64,000 bases of DNA from Aerococcus sp. Group 1 (lineage in GTDB: Bacteria; Bacillota; Bacilli; Lactobacillales; Aerococcaceae), in contig NC_015278.1 in NCBI RefSeq assembly GCF_000193205.1, positions 930,001 through 994,000 on the forward strand, in the 5' to 3' direction. The notes below the pieces were generated by a model. It saw only the letters and a list, made by a program, of their open reading frames with translations. It was not told the DNA's origin and ran no database searches. Positions within the stretch are counted from its first letter, which is position 1. Every line of letters begins with the position of its first letter. Positions 46,010 through 55,379 of the stretch are shown here, in pieces. The position numbers and the translations under genes were made by a program.

Positions 46010-46574
46010 CTCTTCTTTCTATCAAATTTAAAGCAGACAAGTAAAAAACAGGACATGGCAAAAGATAAATCCTTTCAATATACTGATTCCATCTTATGAT
46101 CAGATAAGGGTAGACGATTTATTCACCAGCGGAAGATTGATCGTCTTTTTTATTTTTAGATCGTTCGACTAGCTTTGCAATTCCAGTGATCAAAGCTCAA
46201 AATCTGCCTGCTACATTTCCATTTGCTTTCACTAACCTAACTTTATATTATGTTTACGCTTTCTATATTCATTAAGCAGTAAAAACGGTGTAAAGTCAAC
46301 AAAAGGTCCAAATTAAAAAAAGTACCCTGATGGGCGCTACAAAAACAAAATATTGTATAAATTCTTCTATTAATCAAACACGGTTCGTATCTCTTACATT
46401 GTGTTTAAAAATATACTTTCAACAATTTTGCACCCTCACTTTTTGACCCTCTCAAAGTGCAAAATTAGTGCAAAATTATTTCAGGTTCTGTGGTTTTTCT
46501 TAATCTTTCCAAAATTAAAAACGCTGATATATCAGCGTTTTGATCTTCATTAATATTCTCTGATTTTCTCAATA
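46010..46574. other. Non-coding stretch between the HTH gene and tRNA-Thr
   Basis: No gene is supported. It holds an AGACGAT...ATCGTCT inverted repeat followed by T residues (46112-46151), a CACTTT/AAAGTG hairpin (46437-46459), an 11-bp tandem direct repeat GTGCAAAATTA (46457-46467, 46468-46478) with an inverted AATTTTGCAC (46424-46433), and the tRNA terminator. Inverted and direct repeats near a tRNA recall remnants of an integration site. Confidence 0.45.
46517..46542 (-). terminator. Terminator of tRNA-Thr
   Basis: AAAACGCTGA-TATA-TCAGCGTTTT lies about 30 bases downstream of the tRNA on the minus strand, followed by TTTTAATTTT on that strand. Confidence 0.85.
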
Positions 46575-46647
46575 TGCCGAAAATAGGAATCGAACCTACG
46601 ACCTTTGCATTACGAATGCACTGCTCTACCGACTGAGCTATTTCGGC
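46575..46647 (-). tRNA. tRNA-Thr (anticodon CGU)
   Basis: 73 nt without an encoded CCA. Acceptor stem GCCGAAA/TTTCGGC with discriminator A; D-arm GCTC...GAGC; anticodon loop TTCGTAA with CGT; variable loop AGGTC; T-arm GTAGG TTCGATT CCTAT. The anticodon stem has one G-A mismatch at its top. The base order and the CGT anticodon indicate threonine (ACG codons). Confidence 0.93.
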
Positions 46648-46777
46648 TTGTGACTTAGGAGTCAACTCCATTAGTATAGCATTAGTCAGGTGTAAAAAGC
46701 AAGTCTGTTTTAAAAATCAGAGGAAAAGCGGGAAATTAATTTATTGTATTTATCATTCGTTAAAGGAAGGGCTTACA

Positions 46778-46786
46778 TGGTATAAT
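46778..46786 (+). promoter_or_regulatory. Extended -10 promoter of the zinc peptidase gene
   Basis: TGG-TATAAT (TATAAT at 46781-46786) forms a strong extended -10, with no clear -35. The start codon is 64 bases downstream. Confidence 0.6.
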
Positions 46787-46849
46787 GGAATTAGCAATAA
46801 GTTATAAGATACTTCAAACGGTAAATAAAAGAAAAAGCAGGTGTATAGT

Positions 46850-47773
46850 ATGAAATGGGAGGATTTACGTCGCAGTCGGAACGTCGAAGATCGCAGGGGA
46901 CAGTCGACTGGTCCCAGACGGTCGAGTGGTGGCTTAGGAAACTTACTGAGTCTCTTATTCTTAACCCGAGGTGCCCCGCGTTGGCTGATTATCTTGATTT
47001 TGGCCTTTACTATTTTTGGCGGTGGCTCCCTCCTAGGGGGAGGATTGGGTAATAATGGCAGCTCCACCGGTTCAGAGCCTCAAACAGAAGAAGTTAGTCA
47101 GGGTGGAAGTCAGCAGGCAAGTGATCAAGAAAAAGAATTCATGTCTGCGGTTTTAGGCAGTACTGAAGATTTTTGGCAGCAAAAATTTGCTGATTATGGT
47201 AAAGACTATGAACCAGCGCGTTTGGTACTCTATACTGACCATGTCCAAACTGGGGGCTGTGGTTTTGGTAGCGCTCAGGCTGGACCGTTTTATTGTTCAG
47301 GAGATAAAACCGTTTATATCGATTTGTCTTTCTATCGGGAATTAAAGAATCGTTACCATGCTCCAGGCGATTTTGCTATGGCTTACGTTTTGGCCCATGA
47401 AGTTGGGCACCACATTCAAACCGAGTTAGGGACCATGACAAAATATCAATCTGCCATCCGTCGGGCCAGTGAAGAGGAGAAGAATGCTTTATCTGTTCGT
47501 TTAGAACTTCAAGCAGATTATTACGCTGGTGTTTGGGCCCATTATGCTGAAGACCAAGGCCTACTCGAAGCGGGAGATATCGATGAGGCTATGCAAGCGG
47601 CCAATGCGGTGGGGGATGATACCCTACAAAAAGAAGCTTATGGTCGGGTAGTGCCAGATAGTTTCACCCACGGATCAGCTGCTCAGCGGCAAGCCTGGTT
47701 CCAAAGAGGTTATCAATACGGCGACTTAGAACATGGAGATACATTTAATACACGATTAGATATCGAAAAATAA
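46850..47773 (+). CDS. Neutral zinc metallopeptidase (YpfJ family), membrane-anchored
   Basis: 307 residues from the ATG at 46850 (GCAGGTG upstream; the frame opens nine bases earlier at a GTG). A basic N-terminus (KWEDLRRSRNVEDRRG) typical of the family is followed by one membrane segment (about 45-68, RWLIILILAFTIFGGG) and a Gly/Ser/Gln-rich linker. The catalytic domain has HEVGHH at 183-188 and LELQADYYAG with the third zinc ligand. It also shows YTDHVQTGCGFG-like and YIDLSFYREL strands. The domain probably faces outward. Its substrate is not known for this family. Confidence 0.88.
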   Translation: MKWEDLRRSRNVEDRRGQSTGPRRSSGGLGNLLSLLFLTRGAPRWLIILILAFTIFGGGSLLGGGLGNNGSSTGSEPQTEEVSQGGSQQASDQEKEFMSAVLGSTEDFWQQKFADYGKDYEPARLVLYTDHVQTGGCGFGSAQAGPFYCSGDKTVYIDLSFYRELKNRYHAPGDFAMAYVLAHEVGHHIQTELGTMTKYQSAIRRASEEEKNALSVRLELQADYYAGVWAHYAEDQGLLEAGDIDEAMQAANAVGDDTLQKEAYGRVVPDSFTHGSAAQRQAWFQRGYQYGDLEHGDTFNTRLDIEK

Positions 47774-47774
47774 T

Positions 47775-47883
47775 AGAGAGTGACAAGCGTGTCAAAAGGC
47801 AAGACCGCTGGAGCGAAAAGACGAAAGAATTCACGCAGAGAATACTTCGACAGGTCGTGGTGTGGTTGCTTGTCTTGCGCTTG
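47775..47883. repeat. Second copy of the long-stem repeat family
   Basis: It begins GAGAGTGACAA and contains GTCAAAAG and ACCGCTGGAGCGAA, the same head pattern as 32569-32610. Stem arms CAAGCG...GCAAGAC (47784-47805) pair with GTCTTGCGCTTG (47872-47883). The small palindrome CGCTGGAGCG differs from CACTGGAGTG of the first copy by a compensating pair of changes. Confidence 0.6.
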
Positions 47884-47887
47884 GAAT

Positions 47888-47931
47888 AAGTATAAAAAAG
47901 GCAGGGCTCAAAACCCTGCCTTTTTATACTT
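47888..47931 (+). terminator. Bidirectional terminator between the peptidase and nox genes
   Basis: AAGTATAAAAAAGGCAGGG and CCCTGCCTTTTTATACTT arms around CTCAAAA. Confidence 0.93.
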
Positions 47932-47944
47932 AGAACTACTTAAA

Positions 47945-49315
47945 TTACATAAATAACATTTTATCGGATCCGTAGGTACGTCCTAAAGCTTGCATTGCTA
48001 AGACGTTAATTGGATGCCATGGGCCATCAAATTCTGGTTGGAAGAAGAAGTCTTGGGCTTCAAGTTCTTCTAAAGTCATCTTATGATCAATGACAACTGA
48101 CATAATGTTACCTAATTCGCCAACACTGCCTTTTGACATGAATTGGGCACCAAGCACAACATGAGATTCTTTGTCAAAGTTGATTTGCATGTAGACGGTG
48201 TTATTGTCGTCATTTAATTCAGTAAAGAAAGTTGGGCGTAAGCGGGCGGTGACATACTTACTGTCCACTTCACCATCATACCAGTCAGCATTGGAATCTT
48301 TGATCCCTGAAGTAGAGAATTCATAGTCGAATAAGTGTAGACCAGAAGTCCCTGATACTGGACGGATGGTTGCTTCTTCACCTAAAGCATTTTTAGCTGC
48401 GACAATACCTTGGCGACGAGCGGTAGAAGCTAAAGCATAGGAAACTTTCTTACCTGTTGGGCTGAATGGTACTAGGGTAGCATCCCCAGCAGCGTAAACG
48501 TCTTTTACTGAAGTTTCATGTTTTTCATTGACTTCAATAAATCCTTTTTGGTCCATATCAACTAAACCTTCTAACCATTTGGTATTAGGTTTGATACCGA
48601 TAGAAACAATCACAGTGTCAGCTTCATATGTATTCTTGTCAGTAACGACTGCACTGACTTTACCATCCTTAGTTTCGAAGGATTGAACCCCTTCACCACC
48701 ATGGAAAGTTAAACCGTGGGATTCAGCATTCTTGGTTAAGATATCAGTAAATTCTTCATCTAAGTAGGTGGGTAAGATGCGGTCTTGGAAGTCAATGACT
48801 GTGGTATCAATTCCTGCTAGGGCGTAAGCTTCAGCTGCTTCAATCCCAATGTAACCACCACCGACAACAACGACTTTCTTAGCGTCTTTCATACGGTCAT
48901 GAACTTTTTGTGCCCAGTCACGACCACGAAGATAAAAGACATTTTCAGCGTCAACGCCGTCAACAGGTAGAGGGGTTGGGATGGCACCAGGGGAGAGGAT
49001 TAACTTGTCATAGTCATCTGTCCGTTCACCTTCTGGGGTTTTAACGGTAACCGTCTTAGCGTCGCCATCAAAGGAAACGACTTCGGTATTGACCATAATA
49101 TTTATGCCTTGTTCCTTATATGAAGTCTCATTAGCGTAATGTAAGTCATCTAATGATTCAGATTCGCCTTCTAAGTAGGATTGAATCCCACAGGATAGGA
49201 AGGAAGCGGTTGAACCTGCTTCATATAAATTAATTTCTGCATCTGGTTGCGCTTCAAGAATCGTTTGAGCGGCTTCATAACCAGCATGCGATGTACCAAC
49301 AATAGCGTATTTCAT
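47945..49315 (-). CDS. nox: NADH oxidase (water-forming type)
   Basis: A flavoprotein of the NADH oxidase / peroxidase / CoA-disulfide reductase group, 456 residues. It oxidises NADH with O2, most often giving water. The N-terminal FAD fold has VGTSHAG with His10, and the single redox Cys42 in SFLSCGIQ, as in enterococcal enzymes. The NAD-binding motif VVGGGYIGIEAAE is near 155-167, and DVYAAGDA near 270 closes the FAD site. The ATG follows GGAGG. A leader hairpin ATCAGC/GCTGAT (49335-49354) and a palindrome GTAAAATTTTAC (49387-49398) lie upstream. H2O2-forming activity cannot be excluded by sequence. Confidence 0.88.
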   Translation of the reverse strand: MKYAIVGTSHAGYEAAQTILEAQPDAEINLYEAGSTASFLSCGIQSYLEGESESLDDLHYANETSYKEQGINIMVNTEVVSFDGDAKTVTVKTPEGERTDDYDKLILSPGAIPTPLPVDGVDAENVFYLRGRDWAQKVHDRMKDAKKVVVVGGGYIGIEAAEAYALAGIDTTVIDFQDRILPTYLDEEFTDILTKNAESHGLTFHGGEGVQSFETKDGKVSAVVTDKNTYEADTVIVSIGIKPNTKWLEGLVDMDQKGFIEVNEKHETSVKDVYAAGDATLVPFSPTGKKVSYALASTARRQGIVAAKNALGEEATIRPVSGTSGLHLFDYEFSTSGIKDSNADWYDGEVDSKYVTARLRPTFFTELNDDNNTVYMQINFDKESHVVLGAQFMSKGSVGELGNIMSVVIDHKMTLEELEAQDFFFQPEFDGPWHPINVLAMQALGRTYGSDKMLFM

Positions 49316-49558
49316 TGATATACCTCCATTTTTTATCAGCGATTAACAGCTGATTAACTTTTTAAGTAAAACAAACTTACTCTGACGTAAAATTTTACCT
49401 ACAAGTTCAGTCTATACCTAATTAGTCCATGGGCTAAATGAAATGCTCATGATTCAGTTAAAAACCCAAAGTCTGCCATCTTAGGGGCTAAAATGATACA
49501 AAAATGTATTTAATTGATAAATTATAGGTCAAAATTTTCTCTAATTATTAAGAGTTAA

Positions 49559-49606
49559 AGAAAAAACGAGGCTTGTGATTGTTTAAAATCATAGCCTCGT
49601 TTTTAT
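49559..49606 (-). terminator. Terminator of the P-type ATPase gene
   Basis: Arms AAAACGAGGCT and AGCCTCGTTTT with a further TGATT/AATCA inner pairing. The A run on the left serves the minus strand. Confidence 0.9.
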
Positions 49607-52350
49607 TAGTCGCTTGTAAAAGTCAGATTATTGTTTTTATTTTCTTCCCAGTTCTCTGCTAGTCCAGTGGAACGTAGAATGAATTTCACAATTTCTACGT
49701 AAACGATAATGGAGAGAGAGGCAAGAATAATTACTGTCCACATCATCGGTGCGTTAGCGTCACCAACCAAATGCACTGTACCAAAAGCATCATTTAGGCC
49801 AGGAACAAAGACAGTAATGAGTAAGAGGGCAGCCGATGCAATCGTCGCAATATTTAACCACTTATTAGCAAATGGGTTGCTTTGGAATAGTGATTTATGA
49901 ACGGAACGACTGTTATAGGCGTGGGCTAATTGGATGAAGGCAAGTGTCAAGAATGCCATAGCTTCCGCATCGGGTAAATCAAAGCCGAGACGGTAATTAG
50001 CAAGCCAGAATACAAAGAGGGTAATTCCACCTTCGTAAATCCCTTGGTAGATAATGGCTGGTAAAACACCACCGGACAAGAGATTGGTTTTGCGTCCTCT
50101 TGGTTTATGTTCCATCACGTCAGCTTCAGGACCTTCCAGACCTAGAGCAATCGCTGGGAAGGTATCGGTCACTAAGTTAATCCATAAGATGTGGATTGGT
50201 TCTAGAATTTGCCAGCCTAAAATGGTGGCTATGAAGAGGGTCATCACTTCCCCTAAATTCGCTGATAAAAGGAATTGGACTGCTTTTTGAATATTGGCAA
50301 AAACTTTGCGGCCTTCTTCAACGGCGGTAACAATGGTAGCGAAGTTGTCATCGGCAAGGACCATGTCCGAAGCCCCTTTAGACACTTCAGTTCCTGTGAT
50401 CCCCATACCAATACCGATATCGGCTTGTTTTAGGGAAGGCGCATCGTTAACCCCGTCACCGGTCATGGCAACGACTTTATTATGGGTTTTTGATTGCCAT
50501 GCTTTAACAATCCGAACCTTGTGTTCAGGAGCTACCCGGGCGTAAACAGAGAATTGTTCGACCTTATCGGCTAACTCTTCATCGGAGATGGTATCCAAGT
50601 AAGCTCCGGTAGTTACAGCACTTTCGTCATTGCTGTCTTCAATAATACCTAAGCGTTCAGCAATGGCTGCAGCAGTGATTTGGTGGTCACCAGTAATCAT
50701 CACGGTCCGGATACCTGCATCTTTGGCAGTTGCAATGGAAGCTTTGGCTTCTGGACGTTCAGGGTCAATTTCTCCGACCATACCAGCATAAATTAACCCT
50801 CGTTCATGTTCTTCACTGGTATATTCAGGAGCTTCTTGGTCTAAGAATTTAAAGGCCATTGCTAAAACACGGAGGGCTTGACGAGCCATGCTGTCATTAG
50901 CCTCTAAGAGTTTTTGACGGTAGTCTTCCGTCATTTCCTTGATTTCGCCACTGTCATAGTAATAATCACAGTTAGCAATCAAGACATCAGGAGCCCCTTT
51001 AGTCATCACGGTAAATTGACCTCTATCTTGGTGGTCAGGTGCAGTTGGATGGACGGTAGTTGACATTTTACGTTCTGAATCAAAGGGAATTTCGCCAACC
51101 CGGGGTTGTTCACTTAATAATGCTTTGACATCAAAGTCCTTATCGAGAGCAAATTGAATCATAGCGGTTTCGGTTGGGTCACCAGAAAGATCGCCATGAT
51201 TGCTTAGGGTGGAGTCATTATCCATGACCATCACCTTAAAGACCGGTTCCTTGAAATCAATTTGGTCAGAAGCATCGTGGAGTTCACCATTATAGTATAC
51301 CTTTTCGATGGTCATCTTGTTTTGGGTTAAGGTACCGGTCTTATCGGAACAGATCACTTCGGTTCCCCCTAAGGTTTCCACTGCTGGAAGTTTTCTTACT
51401 AGGGCATTGCGGTCAGCCATTTTTTGGGTACCTAAGGCTAAAATAATGGTTGAAATCGCTGGTAAGCCTTCAGGTAGGGCAGCAACAGCAATGGAGATTG
51501 AGACCAGTAACATTTCAACCCAGTCATAAGTTTCCATAAAGAGGCCAATCACGAAAATTAAGACAGCGATAATAACAATAGCCCAAGTCAAGAACTTGGT
51601 CAGGTCATTCATATCTTCTTTAAGTGGGGTTAATTTTTCGTCGGATTCTTCAATCATGGTTGCGATATGGCCCACTTCGGTATCCATAGCAGTCGCCACC
51701 ACGATCCCTTGACCACGGCCATAGGTTACATTCGTTGATGAGAAGGCCATGTTTAAGCGGTCCCCTAAAGCGGCGTCTTCCGGAACGGTTTCTAGGGATT
51801 TAGTTACCGGGACCGATTCACCGGTTAGGGCAGCTTCTTCAATTTGTAAGGAATTGACTTCAGTTAAGCGCAGGTCTGCAGGAACGACATCGCCAGCTTC
51901 TAAGACGACAATATCGCCTACAACGATTTCGCGTGAGTCAATTTTGATCGAGTCGCCATCACGAATCACATGGGCTTGGGGGGATGACATATCCTTTAAG
52001 GAAGCAATGGCGTCTTCCGCCTTGTTTTCTTGGATAACTCCCAAGACGGCATTAATTAATACCACTGCTAGAATAATAACAGCGTCCACCATGCCTTCAA
52101 CACCTTCAAGCACAACAGATAGAGCTGCTGCAATTAAAAGGATAATAATCATGGCATCTTTGAATTGATCAAAGAATTTTTGTAGGGTGGTCCGGTTTTC
52201 CCCTTCTTGAATCTCATTAGGACCATTTTTTTCTAAGCGGGATTTAGCTTCGGATGAGCTTAACCCACTTTGCCGTGAGGTTTGTAGAGTATTTTCTACT
52301 TGGTCAACTTCTTGAACAAAGAAATTACTCTTATCACGAGTTTCTACCAT
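49606..52350 (-). CDS. Cation P-type ATPase (Ca2+/Mn2+ exporter type)
   Basis: 914 residues from the ATG at 52350, chosen for GGAGGAG eight bases upstream. A P2A (SERCA-like) pump: N-terminal cation ATPase domain, TGES loop (about 175), M4 with AALPEGLPA, phosphorylation site SDKTGTLTQNKMT, hinge MTGDGVNDAP, M5 with SANLGEV and M6 with NLVTDTFPAIALGLE. The M4-M6 polar residues for divalent ion binding are all present. By family it could pump calcium. The leader contains a yybP-ykoY (manganese) riboswitch, so manganese export is the better assignment, as for the lactococcal YoaB pump. Ten membrane helices are expected. Confidence 0.9.
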   Translation of the reverse strand: MVETRDKSNFFVQEVDQVENTLQTSRQSGLSSSEAKSRLEKNGPNEIQEGENRTTLQKFFDQFKDAMIIILLIAAALSVVLEGVEGMVDAVIILAVVLINAVLGVIQENKAEDAIASLKDMSSPQAHVIRDGDSIKIDSREIVVGDIVVLEAGDVVPADLRLTEVNSLQIEEAALTGESVPVTKSLETVPEDAALGDRLNMAFSSTNVTYGRGQGIVVATAMDTEVGHIATMIEESDEKLTPLKEDMNDLTKFLTWAIVIIAVLIFVIGLFMETYDWVEMLLVSISIAVAALPEGLPAISTIILALGTQKMADRNALVRKLPAVETLGGTEVICSDKTGTLTQNKMTIEKVYYNGELHDASDQIDFKEPVFKVMVMDNDSTLSNHGDLSGDPTETAMIQFALDKDFDVKALLSEQPRVGEIPFDSERKMSTTVHPTAPDHQDRGQFTVMTKGAPDVLIANCDYYYDSGEIKEMTEDYRQKLLEANDSMARQALRVLAMAFKFLDQEAPEYTSEEHERGLIYAGMVGEIDPERPEAKASIATAKDAGIRTVMITGDHQITAAAIAERLGIIEDSNDESAVTTGAYLDTISDEELADKVEQFSVYARVAPEHKVRIVKAWQSKTHNKVVAMTGDGVNDAPSLKQADIGIGMGITGTEVSKGASDMVLADDNFATIVTAVEEGRKVFANIQKAVQFLLSANLGEVMTLFIATILGWQILEPIHILWINLVTDTFPAIALGLEGPEADVMEHKPRGRKTNLLSGGVLPAIIYQGIYEGGITLFVFWLANYRLGFDLPDAEAMAFLTLAFIQLAHAYNSRSVHKSLFQSNPFANKWLNIATIASAALLLITVFVPGLNDAFGTVHLVGDANAPMMWTVIILASLSIIVYVEIVKFILRSTGLAENWEENKNNNLTFTSD

Positions 52351-52389
52351 CAAATTCACTCCTCCAATATAAATATTTATCATAGTAGT

Positions 52390-52520
52390 AAAAAAGACTT
52401 ATACTACATTTCTGTAGCATAAGTCTCACCATTTAAGATAGCACCAGCAGGGCCTCTGCTTGATTACTGTTGTTGATACTATCGCAGCGAACTGCTGGTT
52501 ACTCCCTTATGTGCTTTTAC
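52390..52520 (-). promoter_or_regulatory. yybP-ykoY manganese riboswitch with terminator
   Basis: Read as RNA on the minus strand: CAUAAGGGAGUA at the 5' side, a hairpin CCAGCAG...CUGCUGG enclosing AUCAACAACAGU and GAGGCCCUG, then AAAUGGUGAGACUUAUG. These match the conserved blocks of the family as I recall it (GGGGAGUA, GUCAACA, GGUGAGACC). CAUAAG pairs with CUUAUG to close P1, and the same CUUAUG strand can instead join the terminator AGACUUAUGCUACA / UGUAGUAUAAGUCU followed by six U. Ligand binding would therefore free transcription of the pump. Genetic logic and position support manganese sensing. Confidence 0.85.
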
Positions 52521-52536
52521 ACTAAGCTATGCAATT

Positions 52537-52565
52537 ATTATAAGCTAAAGGTTCCTTTATTTCAA
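52537..52565 (-). promoter_or_regulatory. Promoter of the riboswitch-ATPase transcript
   Basis: On the minus strand TTGAAA (52560-52565) and TATAAT (52537-52542) with a 17-base spacer, near consensus. Confidence 0.8.
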
Positions 52566-52691
52566 TTGCCAGCTCTAGAGAAAGTCTTGAATGATTGGGC
52601 TTAGTTTCTCAATGATCGCTAGAGCTGATAAAAGCCATGGACAAGAAGGGTAAGTCAAGTTATAGTAAATAGGTTGAAAAGGGGGAGCTTT

Positions 52692-54842
52692 ATGACTAAT
52701 CAATTAATCGAAAAGTTGCAGCAAGAACTGCCCGATTATAAAAGCTATCAAATTGAAAATGTAATTACTATGCTTAATGAAGGGAATACGGTACCCTTCA
52801 TAGCCCGCTACCGTAAAGAGCGAACCGGTTCCTTAGATGAAGTAGCCATTCAATCGATTCAGGAGGCCTATGAATACCAAGAACATTTAGAAGAACGTAA
52901 AGAGACTATTATTAAAGCCGTTGATGAGCAGGGCAAATTAACCGATGCCTTAAAGAAGGAAATTCTAGAAGCCGACCAATTACAGGCCTTGGAAGACTTA
53001 TATGCTCCCTATAAGAAGAAACGACGGACTAAGGCCACTAAGGCAAAAGAGCAGGGTTTAGAGCCCCTAGCGGACTGGTTGAAGACAAACCCACTCTCCG
53101 GATCGATTGAAGAAGAAGCTGAAAAATATATCAATGACCAGGTAGATTCGGTAGAAGCAGCCCTAGCCGGAGCCCACGAGATCCTGTGTGAATGGATTAG
53201 TGAAGTGGCTAAGTATCGGTCCCATAGCCGGCAATATGTCTGGAAAAAAGGCTATTTAGCTAGTAAAAAGCGGTCCCAAGCCGAAGATGAAAAAGAAACC
53301 TATGCGATTTATTATGACTTTGCTGCCCCGCTTAGTGAGCTCAAATCTTACCAGGTCCTAGCGATTAACCGGGCCGAAAAAGAAAAAGTGGTCAGCGTTT
53401 CTTTAGATATTAAGACCGAGCCATTGATACAAGCAATCAGTACTGATTTAATTGCTAAAGATTCAATCGCTGTTCCTCTGCTAGAAAAGGCTATCGAAGA
53501 TAGTCTGGATCGTTTCCTTTTACCGCAAGCCTTTCGTGCCATTCGTACCCAGGTCACAGAAGCGGCAGAAGACCACGCCATCGATAATTTTAGTGAAAAC
53601 TTACAAAATCTTTTGATGCAACAGCCTTTAAAGGATCAAGTAGTCCTGGGATGGGATCCAGCCTATCGTACGGGCTGCAAGCTGGCCGTATTAGATGAAA
53701 CTGGTCAGGTTTTGGACAAAACCGTGGTTTATCCTACCCCGCCACATAATAAAAAGGAAGCTGCAGCAAAGACGGTCACAGACTTGATTGAAAAATATCA
53801 AATTGGTATTATTGCGATTGGTAATGGGACAGCCAGCCGAGAATCGGAAGAATTTGTCGCCCAAATGATTCAAGATAATCAGTTAAGTTGTCGCTATACC
53901 ATAGTTAGCGAAAGTGGTGCCTCAGTTTACTCAGCTAGTGAAATTGCTCGTAAAGAATTTCCTGATTATCAAGTAGAAGAACGCTCAGCAGTAAGTATTG
54001 GTCGTCGCTTGCAGGATCCTCTGGCAGAATTGGTAAAAATTGACCCTAAAGCAATCGGTGTGGGCCAGTACCAGCACGACGTGAACCAGACCAAACTGAA
54101 TGACCAATTAGATTTTACTGTTGAATTAGTAGTTAACCGGGTGGGAGTGGAGCTAAATACTGCTTCTGCCTCTCTCTTAAGCCATGTCGCTGGTTTAACC
54201 AAGACGGTCGCTAAGAATATTGTGACTTATAGAAACGAAAACGGAAAATTTGAATCCCGTAAGGACCTACATGATGTTCCCCGTTTGGGACCAAAAGCCT
54301 TTGAACAAGCAGCTGGTTTTTTACGGATTGCAGAAGGAAAGAATATCCTCGATAATACTGGTATCCACCCTGAGTCTTATGCCGTAACTGAAGCCATCCT
54401 AGCTGCTGATAACATTGACCAGAATACTATTAGAGATGATGACATCCATTTAAAAATTAAAAATTGGAATATTAATCGCCTTTGCCAAAAGTATGATATA
54501 GGTCGAGAAACCCTAAAAGACATCCAAAAAGCGCTCTTAGTTCCAGGGCGTGATCCTCGTAGTCAAGTGGCAGGCCCAGTGCTGCGCCAGGATGTCGTCC
54601 AACTGGAAGACCTCAAGCCAGGTATGGCTTTACAAGGGACAGTTCGTAATGTGGTCGATTTTGGCGCCTTTGTTGATATCGGGGTTAAGCAAGATGGCTT
54701 GGTCCATATTTCAAAAATGAGTCATCATTTTGTCAAAGATCCCCAAGCTGTCGTTGTGGTGGGAGATATCGTTGATGTATGGGTGGATTCCGTTGACGTT
54801 CAAAAAGGGCGCATTGGGCTAACGATGTTAAAGCCTCAATAA
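52692..54842 (+). CDS. tex: Tex family RNA-binding transcription accessory protein
   Basis: 716 residues from the ATG at 52692 after AAAGGGGGAG (a TTG at 52674 opens the frame but lies before the site). Order: Tex N-terminal helical region with NTVPFIARYRKERTGSLDE at about 30-50, YqgF/RuvC-like nuclease-fold domain near 320-450 (LGWDPAYRTGCKLAV), helix-hairpin-helix domains near 480-560, and a C-terminal S1 domain (GTVRNVVDFGAFVDIGVKQDGLVHISKM). Family members bind nucleic acid and affect gene expression. A nuclease activity is not established. Confidence 0.92.
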   Translation: MTNQLIEKLQQELPDYKSYQIENVITMLNEGNTVPFIARYRKERTGSLDEVAIQSIQEAYEYQEHLEERKETIIKAVDEQGKLTDALKKEILEADQLQALEDLYAPYKKKRRTKATKAKEQGLEPLADWLKTNPLSGSIEEEAEKYINDQVDSVEAALAGAHEILCEWISEVAKYRSHSRQYVWKKGYLASKKRSQAEDEKETYAIYYDFAAPLSELKSYQVLAINRAEKEKVVSVSLDIKTEPLIQAISTDLIAKDSIAVPLLEKAIEDSLDRFLLPQAFRAIRTQVTEAAEDHAIDNFSENLQNLLMQQPLKDQVVLGWDPAYRTGCKLAVLDETGQVLDKTVVYPTPPHNKKEAAAKTVTDLIEKYQIGIIAIGNGTASRESEEFVAQMIQDNQLSCRYTIVSESGASVYSASEIARKEFPDYQVEERSAVSIGRRLQDPLAELVKIDPKAIGVGQYQHDVNQTKLNDQLDFTVELVVNRVGVELNTASASLLSHVAGLTKTVAKNIVTYRNENGKFESRKDLHDVPRLGPKAFEQAAGFLRIAEGKNILDNTGIHPESYAVTEAILAADNIDQNTIRDDDIHLKIKNWNINRLCQKYDIGRETLKDIQKALLVPGRDPRSQVAGPVLRQDVVQLEDLKPGMALQGTVRNVVDFGAFVDIGVKQDGLVHISKMSHHFVKDPQAVVVVGDIVDVWVDSVDVQKGRIGLTMLKPQ

Positions 54843-54935
54843 CATTTTGATAGGTTAAAATGTTTCTTTAAAGAATGATTCCTTACTAATCAAGAAGGCT
54901 TGTTCATCAATAATTTTCTTAGAAAGGAAAGTACA

Positions 54936-55379
54936 GTGAAAGAGCAAGATTTAGAAAACTTAGTTAGAGAAATTGCGGCCCAAAATTTTGCTTTTTCCTT
55001 TCATGGGCAGGTGACTTGGAATCAGCGTTTGCGTACGACAGGAGGGCGTTTCATTCCTCGCCAAGATCGTTTAGAATTCAATCCCAAAGTCATAGAAATT
55101 TTAGGGAAAGATACTTTAATAGGAATCATTAAGCATGAGCTCTGTCATTACTATTTATTTCATAGGGGGCAGCCTTACCAGCATAAAGATAAGGCCTTTA
55201 AAGACTTACTTAAATCAGTTGATGGCTTACGCTTTACCCCAGCTTTAGGAGATAGTGCTCCCAGATATATTTATCGTTGTAAGCGCTGCGGTCAAAAATA
55301 TTATCGTCAGCGAAGGATGAATATAAAAAAATACGCTTGTGGGAAATGTCGAGGGCCCATAAGTCTCATCAATCGCTAA
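54936..55379 (+). CDS. SprT-like zinc metallopeptidase family protein
   Basis: 147 residues from the GTG at 54936 after AAAGGAAA; an earlier in-frame TTG (54900) has no site. The zinc motif HELCHYYLFHRG is at 67-78 (HExxH plus the later His). Two Cys pairs, CKRCGQKY and CGKCRG, form a C-terminal zinc ribbon. This is the SprT / Spartan catalytic layout, implying DNA-protein crosslink proteolysis in eukaryotes, but bacterial members are poorly characterised. It lies about 90 bases after tex and is probably co-transcribed with it. Confidence 0.85.
   Translation: MKEQDLENLVREIAAQNFAFSFHGQVTWNQRLRTTGGRFIPRQDRLEFNPKVIEILGKDTLIGIIKHELCHYYLFHRGQPYQHKDKAFKDLLKSVDGLRFTPALGDSAPRYIYRCKRCGQKYYRQRRMNIKKYACGKCRGPISLINR

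Noticed and set aside
46465..46671. Open frame across tRNA-Thr on the minus strand
   Set aside because: It overlaps the tRNA completely and lacks a plausible product.
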